A DNA stretch of 22,776 nt from Anncaliia algerae PRA339 (GCA_000385875.2 KK365131.1:271948-294723); one strand, 5' to 3'; shown: positions 9,887 through 19,129, counted from the stretch's first letter. The notes: generated by a model not told the origin, from the letters alone. Program-made: numbers and translations.

Positions 9887-12327
9887 TTACCAGTTACTTC
9901 ATTTTATTGATATATTTTCATAGGTGATTTAAGTTAATAAATGTAAGAATGACATTAATGTTAAATCAAATCAAAAAGGGCATTAATCAAATTTAATTAA
10001 TTCTATTAAAACATGTAAATATTTACCAACTATAGTTTTGTGCATTTTTAAAAATTATTTAAATCCTTTTGCGTCTTTTTTGAATTTAATAATGTATCAT
10101 TAAAGGAATATTTATCTTATGCTACTCCAAATTTTTAATATATTGCAAAGCTATTTTGATTCTTTCTAACTCAACAAATATTATTTTTCTGCTATTAAAT
10201 CTCGAAAATAATGGTCTTTGTATTAAATATGGAGTAAAATTACAAATTTTAGATTTTCTTCTATATGAATTGTATAACTATAAAAAGTATCTAAGAGACT
10301 TTATCAAAAGATAAACCTACAATATTAGAAATAATGCTAGCTTTAGAAATACATCTTTACATGTAATTTAGAAGTAAAGCTACCAAACGCACGTGAATGT
10401 ACGATTAAATGGTTATCCTAAATATATTTCCATTATCCTCTTTTCAAATATGATTAAAGTGTTCAAATGTATGACAAAGAATAAAAAAATTTTATATTAG
10501 GAAAGTAACTCATTTTTATAGATAATCTTCATAGCATTTTGAATGTCTTAAAGAAAAAAAATATTCGGTCATATAATATGATACTTAATTTATCTATGTA
10601 TCATACTTCTATATTGTTTATTGATTTTATAAAAAAAGAAATATGTTATATAAATTGAAAAATATCCTACTCCCTATTTAATGAAGTTCCTTTTAAAATT
10701 AAAAGATATAAGTTGTTATAAGGTTCTTCTTCTGCCCCAGCTTCTTTACTTTTAATAAATTCTTTTATGATCCTTAAGAAAGCTTTAAAATTTTGAATGT
10801 TCATTTCATTTATATGACTGAAGAATTAAGATTGTGACAGATACTGCTATGTTCAAAACAAAAGTTGAAAGAGTATAATAAGAACAATACTAATCAATCC
10901 CAATATCAGATACGAAGCAATTTGATAATATTATGGCATTTATGCTATTTTATTTATAATCCAACATTATATAATTATGTAATATCTTGGCCCGTTAGAG
11001 TATTGTATGATGGAAATACATATTTTCTGTTATAAGTTGATTTTGGCTAATAAATGATTAAATTTCAATAGTTATTCGTTGGTCTGAATGTTGAATGTAT
11101 GTAAATGTTTATCTATTCCATTATCAAGCTCAAAGGAACCCTTTTTTTAGATTTTTAATTATTTTAATTAATCATCATTCTATTTCTTTCAAAATATCCT
11201 AATATTATTGAATATGTGGTGAATATTGTTTAGAACTGAATAACAATTTAATTTCATTTTTAGACTCATCAAAAACGATCAAATTAAAATTTGTTGTTAT
11301 GTAGTCTTAAATATTTCAGCAATTAATTTTTAAGGGCTGCGATATAGTTTTAAGCAATGAATATTACGACCTATTATTTAGAAAGATAATATTGTAATAA
11401 TATCATAAAAAACTACTTTTTATTCGATTAAATAGGGCATTTTGGAAGACTTTTGGTGTTTTCGCCTATTAAGATTTATTGTATTTTAAATACTCATTTT
11501 GGGATTTTTCTATTTTTTTAATTTTGTAATGCAAGTAGCTAATTTTTTTTACTTGATTTTATTCTTTCTTAAACTATTGCGTAAGTTTATGAAAGATTTC
11601 CCACACATGTAAAATGCCAATTATTTTCGTATCTGCAATATATTTAAAGCTAATAAAATATTTTTAGATCAAAGAATTCATGAAAAAAATAATAACTACA
11701 ATAAAGAAATTTATTTATGAGTACTGAGAGTTCCAGGAAAAAATTTTTAAGAATAAATTATAAAATATAAATATATTAGCATTTATTGATTTAGGAGGAC
11801 AATTTTTGTCTTTTATATATTTTACATACCAAACTTCGATAGTTTTTATTGATTTTCTATTCAAAGTATGGCATAATTTGGAGAAATTTTTAAATTAATA
11901 AAGTAGAGATGGCTTTATGAAGAAGATGTTAAATTTTAATTGAAAAATGGTATGAAAAATATGATATTAATATATATTTTGTATAAAGGTTATACAAAAT
12001 TTAAAAGAAATGTTATGAGTAGCCGATTCACAAATATCTTTCAAGGATAATTCGCAAATCTATTATAAAACACGCATTAAAAACTATTATATGCAGTAAA
12101 TCAATTATTTTTAATCCCTCTTAAATTTATATGTTTAAGTATCATAAAATACTTTTACCAAATAACCTATTAAGTATTTATAAATTTAAATATATAGATT
12201 ATTAAAGTTTGGGGCGAAAAAAATCCTTATGAAATATTTTATTTTTCATCAAAAATTTTAATATATTTTGTATAAGGTAAGATTTTTCTTCCAGCAATGT
12301 GTTTATTTACAATTTTATAATAGATTT

Positions 12328-13180
12328 TCAATCAAATATTTGGAAAAATCTTTTAAGCCCAATACCATAATAGAATCGATCAATCATATTGAATAGCAGA
12401 TAAGTTACTATTTTTACTATGTTGAGTAGAATGTCTATTCTAGCAAAACTAATTAAAAAATTTACTTACCTTTCAAGTATCTTAAAGTTTATTATCCACT
12501 GACAAAGAACATATCCTAAAAATATAAATATTGATGCAATCGAAATATATTTATATATTTTTATTTCATATCTTTCAAAGATCGAACAAAAGGCATCTAT
12601 AAATAAAAAGATAAAAAAGAATAAATTTTTATCAAGATTTTCATTCCTAGAATACGTTCCATACATCATCTTAACCATAAATCTTGTTAAAAAATTGATA
12701 TAAATTACATATCTGAAGGATATAGTTAAAAATCTTACCTAATTATTTTTAACTTACGTTTATTGCATTTCTAAATAAAATGTTTAGTTCCGTTTTTTTA
12801 TTTCTTGCATACAAAGCTCCTTCAAAAAAGAACCTAAAGTTAAATGATATAAGGATTGGTTCACATAACTGTATCAATAAGAAAAATATAAAATATCTAG
12901 GAAATCTTAAAAAGGGAAGTATGGATAGAGAATAAGCTATTGTGTTTCCAATAAACACGGAATACAACACGCCATGGAAACAACTATATGATATGTAAGA
13001 ATAACACATGGAAATATATCCGGTAAACATGAAAAAAAGGTTTAAATACATATTGAAGTCTTTCATTGGGTGGGTTAAAATACCATATTCTGTATACTTT
13101 AAAATGGTATGTCTAATATGAAGCATATAAGCAAATATTTTTATAAAGGAAGTAACTATAAAGCTTAGAAATGGATTCAT
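12328..13180 (-). CDS. Multi-pass membrane protein, three-copy family, copy C (three exons)
   Basis: Exon 1 is 13180-12758 (141 codons), exon 2 is 12738-12470 and exon 3 is 12448-12328 with a TGA stop. The spliced product is 270 residues. This is the cleanest copy: both introns have GTAAGT donors and TAATTAG acceptors, and the start lies one base after a CCC block (13182-13184 on plus). The protein shows the same layout of hydrophobic segments as copies A and B and the shared motifs MYLN, FFMFTGYI, RYF, RNKK, FLTIS, FERYEIKI and YYGIGLKRFF. The first 141 residues are best conserved; the loop after intron 1 and the C-terminal tail vary. I do not recognise the family. It is likely a lineage-specific membrane protein expanded in tandem; localisation is unknown. 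Confidence 0.8.
12449..12469 (-). other. Intron 2 of copy C (21 nt)
   Basis: The donor is AG|GTAAGT and the acceptor TAATTAG ends at 12449, phase 2. It joins GAA AG to T TTT GCT AGA ATA GAC (E-S-F-A-R-I-D). A second in-frame AG, nine bases downstream, would drop three residues. Confidence 0.75.
12739..12757 (-). other. Intron 1 of copy C (19 nt)
   Basis: The donor is AAC|GTAAGT and the acceptor TAATTAG, phase 0. The exon resumes with GTA AGA TTT TTA ACT ATA (VRFLTI), matching copies A and B. Unspliced, the frame stops two codons into the intron. Confidence 0.8.
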
Positions 13181-14102
13181 TGGGACAATATTTAAGACAT
13201 TATATATTTAAAGATATTAAATCAGAGCTAAAGATCAAATCAATTTATATTTATGAATCAAATATTATAAAGAAATAAGTCCCATTTGATATTTGTTATG
13301 TCCTGATTTATGATAGATCACTTAAAAATATTTTTATTAAAAAAACTGTCAAAAAAAATTTTTCTTTGAAAAAAATAAAAGTAAATAATTTACAAAAATA
13401 ATTTTATTGTCAACATATATAATTAAATCAGCTTAACTTTTAATAATTGAAAATTTTAATGAGGAATAAATAAAATAATTTCAACTATATTACTGATTAA
13501 AAAATTTTATTTAAAAGGTAAGATAATATATAATAAATAGATAAAAGTATTTCATATTACCAATAAATTATCTGTTTATAAAATAGATAAGCTCTTTTTA
13601 CTTTAATTGGTAATGCACAATTTTGGTTTATAAAATTAAGATTTTTAAGAATTATAAATGACATGTGTTGTATAAACTCAAGATAATCTTAACTATAACA
13701 TATATCCTTTAAATCTTATGATTCAACGGCTATAAACAGAAACAAACACTTAATAATAAGTTTATTTATGTGTTCACGACAGTAGAAACCTAACCATTGA
13801 TGGCCGTTTATGATATTTTTATAAATAAAATAATTAGTCAATGCCAAATAAAACGGAACTTTAATATAAAGGTATTTTCTTTAGAAAATAGCATTCTACA
13901 AAAATACAATAAATACATTACTAATTTTAAAATACGATTAAAACTAATAGCTATGTATTAAATATTTAGAAGTATGTAGTTTTTTCTCTTACCAAATGCT
14001 AAAGAATATATAAATTTTTCATAAATTATTATGCAAAAATATTACAAAAATTAGTCTAAAATTTAAAACCTTAACATATTTATTGGAAAAAAATAATGAG
14101 GC
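13181..14102. other. Divergent intergenic region, copy C / coiled-coil gene
   Basis: About 920 bases of A+T-rich DNA separate the divergent starts of copy C (minus) and the coiled-coil gene (plus). Both promoters must lie here. Apart from the CCC block next to the copy C start I see no distinctive element. It also marks the boundary between the sparse left region and the denser housekeeping region. Confidence 0.5.
13182..13184 (-). promoter_or_regulatory. CCC start-proximal motif, copy C
   Basis: The minus strand reads TCCCAATG, with CCC one base before the start codon. This fits the CCC-like start-proximal signal of microsporidian genes. Confidence 0.45.
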
Positions 14103-15695
14103 ATGAATTTAAAGAAATCTCCAACATCTTTTCTTTATTCTAATCTCAAAAAATCTCCTGCGATAGGAATCTTTAGAAAAAGTACAAAAAAGATAGAAGA
14201 TTCAAAGGATATATGTGATCAAATATCATCAATTCTGAATAATGATTGTAATTCACAAAATGAGCCCGAAAAACTACCAAATAAGTGTTTTAAAAAAGAG
14301 GAAAACATTGAATTAAAGATTGAAGAGGATAACTTTAGTTTTAAGAGTGATTCATCATCTATTGCCACAGAATTAGATCAAGATAAAATTGCAGTGTATG
14401 AAAAAAATGATAAAGCATTAAAATCTAAACAAGATCCACCACTTAAAACAGAAGTGGATTCAAACAAAGAAAACAGGCCCTTAAAGTTCCAGCTTCCTGA
14501 ATTTAAGCCTTTTAAATTTAAAAAAGAAGAAAGATTCCAAAAAATAAATTCAAAAGATAGACCTAGGATTTGCCCAAATGATAATCTTTCAGAGATTCCT
14601 TCTTTAATTCAAAAAATAATTGAGGAGAACAATGAGATAAAGTTGAAGGAGAATCTAATTAAAACAGAAAACGATTCTTTGTTAATTAAAAATGAGATAT
14701 TAACCAATGAAATAAATTTACTAAAGAATGATAAAAATATTTATGAATCAAGAAATGAAGAATTGAAAAATGAATGCTTTAACTTGAAAAAAGAAATAAT
14801 AAAAAATGAATGTGACAAAGAAAAGATTGAAAATATTCTCAACACAATCAAGAAAGAAATTACAGAAATAAAATCATTTAAAGAGTGTGAAAGAAATAAA
14901 AATAAATTACTTAATGAAGAAAAAAGAGAACTAGAAAATAAAATAATTACTTACGAGAAAAATGCTTTATTAAATTATAAAAAAATTAGCGAACTAGAAG
15001 AAAAAATTAAATTAAACAATAATTTCTTAGGCAATTTAGAAATAGAGAATCATGAATATAAAAATAAAATTAATGAATTGAATTTAAAAATAGAATATTT
15101 AAAAAATGATTTAAATTTGGAACTTAACAATAAAAATGATGATCTTAATAAGCTTAAAATTGAAAAGGATCAGGAAATTAATAAGAAATATAAAATTATC
15201 CAATCTGCTATAGCATATGATGATAGCTGCTCTAATACTGTAAATATTATAAATGATGTAGTTTTATCAATAATGAATAGGATAAATAATATTAACCTCT
15301 TTTATGAAGAGGTTAAGGAAAGAGTAAATGATAGTAAAAGATCTAATTATAAGCTTAAAGAAAGAATAGATTTAATTTATGGTAATTTAAATGATAAATT
15401 ATTTAGATTTAAAGATTTAATAGGTAAAATAGTAAAAAAGAAGGGTAATTCAAAAACTGAATTAATAGGCCTAAAAGATAATTTACAGGAAATTTATTAT
15501 TTCTATTTAAAAGAAAAGACTGATTTTAGTTATTTTATAGAAGACCTCCAGATGAGACATAGGAATGAAATAAATAACATAAGAAATCTTTATTCTTCAC
15601 AAATTAAAAAAATAATTAAACATTACAAAGGAAAATCTTCAGATATAAAGAAATTAATACCAAAAGATGATGATATGTGGAGTGTATTAAAATAA
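14103..15695 (+). CDS. Coiled-coil protein with KEN motif, possible mitotic factor
   Basis: This 530-residue, lysine- and glutamate-rich protein has three parts. Residues 1-160 are low complexity and probably disordered, with two KKSP repeats near the N-terminus (K-K-S-P at 4-7 and 16-19, potential proline-directed kinase sites) and a KEN tripeptide at 122-124 followed by R-P. Residues about 165-365 form a long predicted coiled coil with heptad-like I/L spacing. Residues about 365-530 are helical, ending in DDDMWSVLK. KEN boxes are degrons for the anaphase-promoting complex, so a cell-cycle or spindle role is possible but only inferred. No catalytic domain is visible. The ATG at 14103 is used; an out-of-frame ATG lies seven bases upstream. 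It is followed 53 bases later by another plus-strand gene. Confidence 0.8.
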   Translation: MNLKKSPTSFLYSNLKKSPAIGIFRKSTKKIEDSKDICDQISSILNNDCNSQNEPEKLPNKCFKKEENIELKIEEDNFSFKSDSSSIATELDQDKIAVYEKNDKALKSKQDPPLKTEVDSNKENRPLKFQLPEFKPFKFKKEERFQKINSKDRPRICPNDNLSEIPSLIQKIIEENNEIKLKENLIKTENDSLLIKNEILTNEINLLKNDKNIYESRNEELKNECFNLKKEIIKNECDKEKIENILNTIKKEITEIKSFKECERNKNKLLNEEKRELENKIITYEKNALLNYKKISELEEKIKLNNNFLGNLEIENHEYKNKINELNLKIEYLKNDLNLELNNKNDDLNKLKIEKDQEINKKYKIIQSAIAYDDSCSNTVNIINDVVLSIMNRINNINLFYEEVKERVNDSKRSNYKLKERIDLIYGNLNDKLFRFKDLIGKIVKKKGNSKTELIGLKDNLQEIYYFYLKEKTDFSYFIEDLQMRHRNEINNIRNLYSSQIKKIIKHYKGKSSDIKKLIPKDDDMWSVLK

Positions 15696-15748
15696 ATAAA
15701 CATCATAAATTTTTTTAGAATAAATTTATTAGGTATTTCTATTCCAGC

Positions 15749-16438
15749 ATGAAATATAAGGAAATAGAGTTCAATATAGGGTTAAATATTCCACAAATAG
15801 TTATCTTAAAGAGCAAACAAAGGAATCATCGATTGACAAGAAAGAATTTAGAAAATACCTTTTTTGCTGAGTTATTACAACCCAATATAATTCATATTTA
15901 TAAAAGCAAAAATAATATAAAATTTTTGACATATAAAGTAAGTGTACATACTAATATTCTATTCCCTAAGATAATTAATTTACAAAATAACTGTATAAAA
16001 TCAAATTCTCTAACAAAAAAATCAATTAATCATAATAAAATAATAAACAGCTATTTTAATCACAAAAGTAAAAGAATTAAAAAGAAAAAAATTATTTTTA
16101 GTTTGGAATCTGATTTACCAAAAATCCTAAAACATAATAAAATCAAAGAATTAGAATTAACAACATCATCGGAAAATGAATCAAATATCAACAATGCTAG
16201 ATTTTTACTTAATTTATTAAATATAAATTCATATGAAAGGGAATTCTTAAGTATAAAAAATAGGTTTTCAACTGAAGAAATGTATCATGAAGGTGATTGG
16301 TTAATTATAATAGATAAAAAATATTCTATTACTAAAAGAAAAGGAACCAAATATCCAACAAAAATATTAAAGAAAAATGAATTTTTAATAAAGAATAGCA
16401 CAATAATGAAAAAGATAAAAGAAATTTTAAAGAATTAA
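15749..16438 (+). CDS. Basic hypothetical protein, 229 residues
   Basis: This intact ATG-started frame encodes 229 residues very rich in lysine, asparagine and isoleucine. The N-terminal third (MKYKEIEFNIGLNIPQIVIL) looks beta-rich, the centre contains a strongly basic cluster (KSKRIKKKKII, around 110-120), and the C-terminal part has a conserved-looking GDWLIIIDKKYSITKRKG block, the only tryptophan in the protein. The basic clusters would suit a nuclear or nucleic-acid-binding protein, but this is inference. No family is recognised. It lies 53 bases after the coiled-coil gene and converges on eL36, with only 11 bases between their stop codons. Confidence 0.7.
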   Translation: MKYKEIEFNIGLNIPQIVILKSKQRNHRLTRKNLENTFFAELLQPNIIHIYKSKNNIKFLTYKVSVHTNILFPKIINLQNNCIKSNSLTKKSINHNKIINSYFNHKSKRIKKKKIIFSLESDLPKILKHNKIKELELTTSSENESNINNARFLLNLLNINSYEREFLSIKNRFSTEEMYHEGDWLIIIDKKYSITKRKGTKYPTKILKKNEFLIKNSTIMKKIKEILKN

Positions 16439-16449
16439 AATAATTTTAT

Positions 16450-16743
16450 TCATTCCTTTGCTAATTCAGCTAGCTGATCAAACTTAGATCTTGATCTTTT
16501 TAATGAACCAAGTCTCTTTTTTAAAAACCTTCTACATTTTCTTTCCTGATCTCTTTTGATTAAATCAACAGCTTTCTTCTCATATGGAGCCAATCCACAT
16601 ATTTCACTTACAATTGCTCTAACGTTCTTTAATTCATCTGTAATTACTCTCTTTTTTTGATTGGGACGTGGTAATTGTTCTACACCGGTCAATGGTGTTA
16701 CTTTATATTTTACTCTTAAACTCTTTAGTTTTTTCCTTAACAT
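16450..16743 (-). CDS. RPL36: Large ribosomal subunit protein eL36
   Basis: The 97-residue product is the 60S subunit protein eL36. The diagnostic core is RAIVSEICGLAPYEKKAVDLIK (positions about 43-64), corresponding to the R-D-x-I-R-E-V-C-G-x-A-P-Y-E-R-R-A-x-E-L-L-K block of eukaryotic eL36, followed by RFLKKRLGSLKRSRSKFDQL, equivalent to [20 protein letters not shown]. The length is close to the usual 100-105 residues; the N-terminus is slightly shortened, as is common in microsporidia. The ATG is preceded at three bases by a GGG block (CCC at 16747-16749 on plus). No intron is needed. It is convergent with the 229-residue gene. Confidence 0.95.
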   Translation of the reverse strand: MLRKKLKSLRVKYKVTPLTGVEQLPRPNQKKRVITDELKNVRAIVSEICGLAPYEKKAVDLIKRDQERKCRRFLKKRLGSLKRSRSKFDQLAELAKE

Positions 16744-16746
16744 TTA

Positions 16747-16749
16747 CCC
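16747..16749 (-). promoter_or_regulatory. GGG start-proximal motif, eL36
   Basis: The minus strand reads AAGGGTAAATG, so a GGG block lies three bases before the eL36 start, in a stretch otherwise made almost only of A and T. Start-proximal GGG/CCC motifs are typical of microsporidian ribosomal protein genes. Confidence 0.55.
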
Positions 16750-17336
16750 TTCTTAAAAAAAATTTTAAAAAACTAAAATAAATTAAATTATTATTAAAAT
16801 AATTAATTTAACAATTAAATATTATTTCTTATCATTAAATCATAAAGATTTTTTATATTTCTTCAGAGATTCATATATTAAAAAAATATTAAAATATTTA
16901 AAAATAATTAATTAATCTAACAAATACTAGAAATAGTTTAGTTCTTAATTTAATTAACTAATTCATAATATTATTAGAGAAAAAATGTTTATAACTTCAA
17001 TCAATTCTATAGTTCTACCTAAAAAACTTTATCTTATTTAAACAATAAAAAAATATTTGATTCCTTAAAAATAATAAATAATCTATAATATTTTAAAATA
17101 ATATATTTTTAATTAGTACTAAATTTATATTTTATAATTTCCATATATTTTAATTTTTTGATTGGGAATAATTAAAAAATATCAATGGATAAATAAATGT
17201 AATTTATTTAAATATTATTTATTCATTATAAAAATGATATATTTTTATATTACTATATTATATTTTGATTAAAACATATTAAAAATCTATTTAAAATAAA
17301 TATTAATAAAATATAATTATGAAAGAATTTTTATTT
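16750..17336. other. A+T-rich intergenic region, PRA1-like stop to eL36 start
   Basis: About 590 bases of almost pure A+T lie between the eL36 start and the PRA1-like stop, both on the minus strand. It should contain the eL36 promoter and the end of the PRA1-like transcript. Apart from the GGG block beside eL36 I see nothing in it. Confidence 0.5.
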
Positions 17337-17813
17337 TTATACTGCTACATCTTTAAGTTCATCCTCTATTTCATAAGTAAACAAATGTGTTACTAAGATT
17401 ATAAAGTAAATTGAGAATAAAATCAAAAAGTTAATGAATACTTTGTTAAACAAAACAAAACAGATTAACGTAACAGCTATTGCAGTAAATAATAAATGCT
17501 TTGGTGTAATCTTCATTCCTTTTATCTCATATACCTCTTCTTTATTATGAAAATATAAGTATAGCAACCAAGCAGAGAAAAGTATGACTGAATATGGATT
17601 GAATAGTAGGTACATTATCCCAAACAATATTCCTAATGCAAGATAGTTTCCTTTGAATTTAGGAAAATTCTTTTTGCTTTTTTCTTGACATTCATCAAAT
17701 GATTTTGGTATTTTATACTTCTTAAAATCAAAGAACTCCTGTGCTGGTGGCATATTCTTTAATTCTTCTTTTAAGTTGACTAAAACATTTTCTGCTTCCT
17801 TTGTAGAATCCAT
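17337..17813 (-). CDS. PRA1/Yip3-family Rab-associated membrane protein
   Basis: This 158-residue protein belongs to the prenylated Rab acceptor 1 (PRA1/Yip3) family, which interacts with prenylated Rab GTPases in ER-Golgi membranes and is proposed to help release them from GDI. The family signature is clear: PPAQEFFDFKKYKIPKSF (22-39), then NFPKFKGNYLAL (49-60) and FNPYSVI (71-77), matching the F-F-D, N-Y and N-P positions of PRA1 proteins. Two hydrophobic hairpins (about 57-89 and 104-145) give the typical four membrane segments, followed by an acidic tail. The frame is open for 27 more codons upstream to 17894, but the ATG at 17813 is preferred: a GGGG block sits two bases before it and family homology begins after it. 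Confidence 0.88.
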   Translation of the reverse strand: MDSTKEAENVLVNLKEELKNMPPAQEFFDFKKYKIPKSFDECQEKSKKNFPKFKGNYLALGILFGIMYLLFNPYSVILFSAWLLYLYFHNKEEVYEIKGMKITPKHLLFTAIAVTLICFVLFNKVFINFLILFSIYFIILVTHLFTYEIEDELKDVAV

Positions 17814-17815
17814 GA

Positions 17816-17819
17816 CCCC
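17816..17819 (-). promoter_or_regulatory. GGGG start-proximal motif, PRA1-like gene
   Basis: The minus strand reads AAAGGGGTCATG. The GGGG block two bases before the internal ATG argues for that start over the upstream in-frame start at 17894. Confidence 0.55.
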
Positions 17820-18550
17820 TTTTCCAAGAAAAATAAATATATTTGAAATAATTTTAATTGAATGATAAAACACTATTAAAACACAATTGACCAATAAAAA
17901 ATTGTTTATAATTTATATTTTAAAAACACAAAAAAAATAATTTATTTAAATCTAATTAAAATATTTAAATAAATATGTTAATGTTAGATTTTTTATAAAT
18001 TAGATGGTACATTAATTATATTATCCAATTTATAATTTATTTATTTTTCTTAATTAAATTAATTATAATTTGATTAATATTTATAAAATAAGATGCATTA
18101 ATTTTTAATAGAAAGCCTAAGAGCATAAAATGAAGATTAAATTCATGCATATTTATTGACGTAAAAGAATCCTTTAATTAAAGCAAGAATAATATAAAAT
18201 TATAAAAAAAATATCAATCAACAATCATTTCATATATTACTATAGCAATCAACTAAAGAATCAGAATAAGAATTTTAGTTGTTTTCATATTTTACTGGTA
18301 AAAGTTATTAAAGTTACATCAATTAAAGATTTTTAAAATTAAACAATTATTCAAAGATATTTTAATACCATATTTTAGTATTAAGAATAAATTATATTTA
18401 ATTTTCAAACACTATAATGAGACTATAAAAGAAAAAAAGTTAATAAATAGAATTAATTACAATAGCATTTATATCTTCTACTTTCTAAGAAATTGACTTC
18501 TTTAAAATATATATATGGTTCATAAAAATTATAGATTTTACCATTCTAAC

Positions 18551-18640
18551 TGCAGTGTTTCTCCAGGTCGTTGCCACAGCAGAGAAAGAAGTCTACAAGG
18601 TATTTTACGATGCCTTGTAGACAATAAATATTTTACTTTT
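18551..18640 (+). ncRNA. Candidate structured RNA with SRP helix 8-like hairpin
   Basis: The island is far richer in G+C than its surroundings. One hairpin pairs TTTCTC with GAGAAA and encloses C-AGG, ten bases, then AGCA. In SRP RNA helix 8, an outer stem is followed by CAGG, ten bases holding a short stem and tetraloop, and AGCA-G; the spacing here is the same as I recall for human and bacterial SRP RNAs. The inner ten bases (TCGTTGCCAC) do not form the usual three-pair stem, and a second hairpin directly follows where the return strand of helix 5 would be expected. So this may be part of an SRP RNA gene, another structured RNA, or a coincidence. Its ends are not known; TTTT runs at about 18630-18640 could end a polymerase III transcript. 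Confidence 0.35.
18591..18622. repeat. Perfect 10-bp inverted repeat, 12-base loop
   Basis: GTCTACAAGG at 18591-18600 is perfectly complementary to CCTTGTAGAC at 18613-18622, with a 12-base spacer. It directly follows the SRP-like hairpin and precedes an A+T stretch with short T runs. It could be the 3' stem of the same RNA, a terminator-like structure, or a binding site for a dimeric protein. Confidence 0.7.
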
Positions 18641-19086
18641 ATATAGAGTTTTAGTAAATGAACCTTTATTTGTTTCTCCCATTATGATAGTATCATCTAA
18701 TTAATAAATAAATAATATTAAATATATTAATTAAATGAATTATTATAGAATATATCTTCTATACCAGAGCAACCCTATGAATTTATATCTTTTTTAAAGA
18801 ATATTAAATTAAAGGGATTTAATATCTTTGATTATATTTATTAATGATTTAATAGTTAAAAAAGAAACTCTTTACTCATTTTTACTCTCTTCTAAAAAAT
18901 GAATAAAAAACTGTAATTAAATTTAAACAATTAAAACAATCTTTTAAGTTAATATCTGTTTAAGATAAATATTTTTCCCATAAAATTTTGATATAAAAAC
19001 TTATAAAGATTAGAATTATTAGATAAATTAAACAAAGTTAATGGAGAATATAAGGAGTGTAGCATTCTTCTTAATGAATAAATAAT

Positions 19087-19129
19087 AAGGCAAATCTTGT
19101 TTGCTTGAGGAAGGCAGACTGTCTTTTTT
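19087..19129 (+). other. Small hairpin followed by six T
   Basis: GCAAA at 19090-19094 pairs with TTTGC at 19100-19104 around a five-base loop, and the arms extend with one bulge (AAG/CTT). A G-rich stretch then leads to six T at 19124-19129, as at the end of a polymerase III transcript. The sequence just upstream (GGAGTGTAGCATTC) is faintly like the U2 snRNA branch-recognition area but lacks its invariant GTAGTA. No identity is assigned. Confidence 0.2.

Larger units (their letters stand above)
8501..12327. other. Long A+T-rich spacer between copies B and C
   Basis: About 3.8 kb that, apart from the two possible relics at 8779-9378 and 9641-9886, shows nothing I can support as a gene. From about 9900 to 12327 no frame is long or compositionally distinct. 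No RNA gene, long repeat or terminal inverted repeat was recognised. Confidence 0.5.

Noticed and set aside
17814-17894. 27-residue N-terminal extension of the PRA1-like protein
   Set aside because: The in-frame upstream region is hydrophobic, lies before the GGGG block, and PRA1 homology begins only after the internal ATG.
18551-18640. Identity as U5, U4 or U6 snRNA
   Set aside because: The loop of the second hairpin (TATTTTAC) faintly recalls the U5 loop, but the conserved GCCTTTTAC loop, the U6 ACAGAGA box and a good Sm site are not present in the right arrangement.
19055-19129. Identity as U2 snRNA
   Set aside because: GTGTAGCATTC resembles the U2 branch-recognition area, but the invariant GTAGTA and the expected flanking stems are missing.
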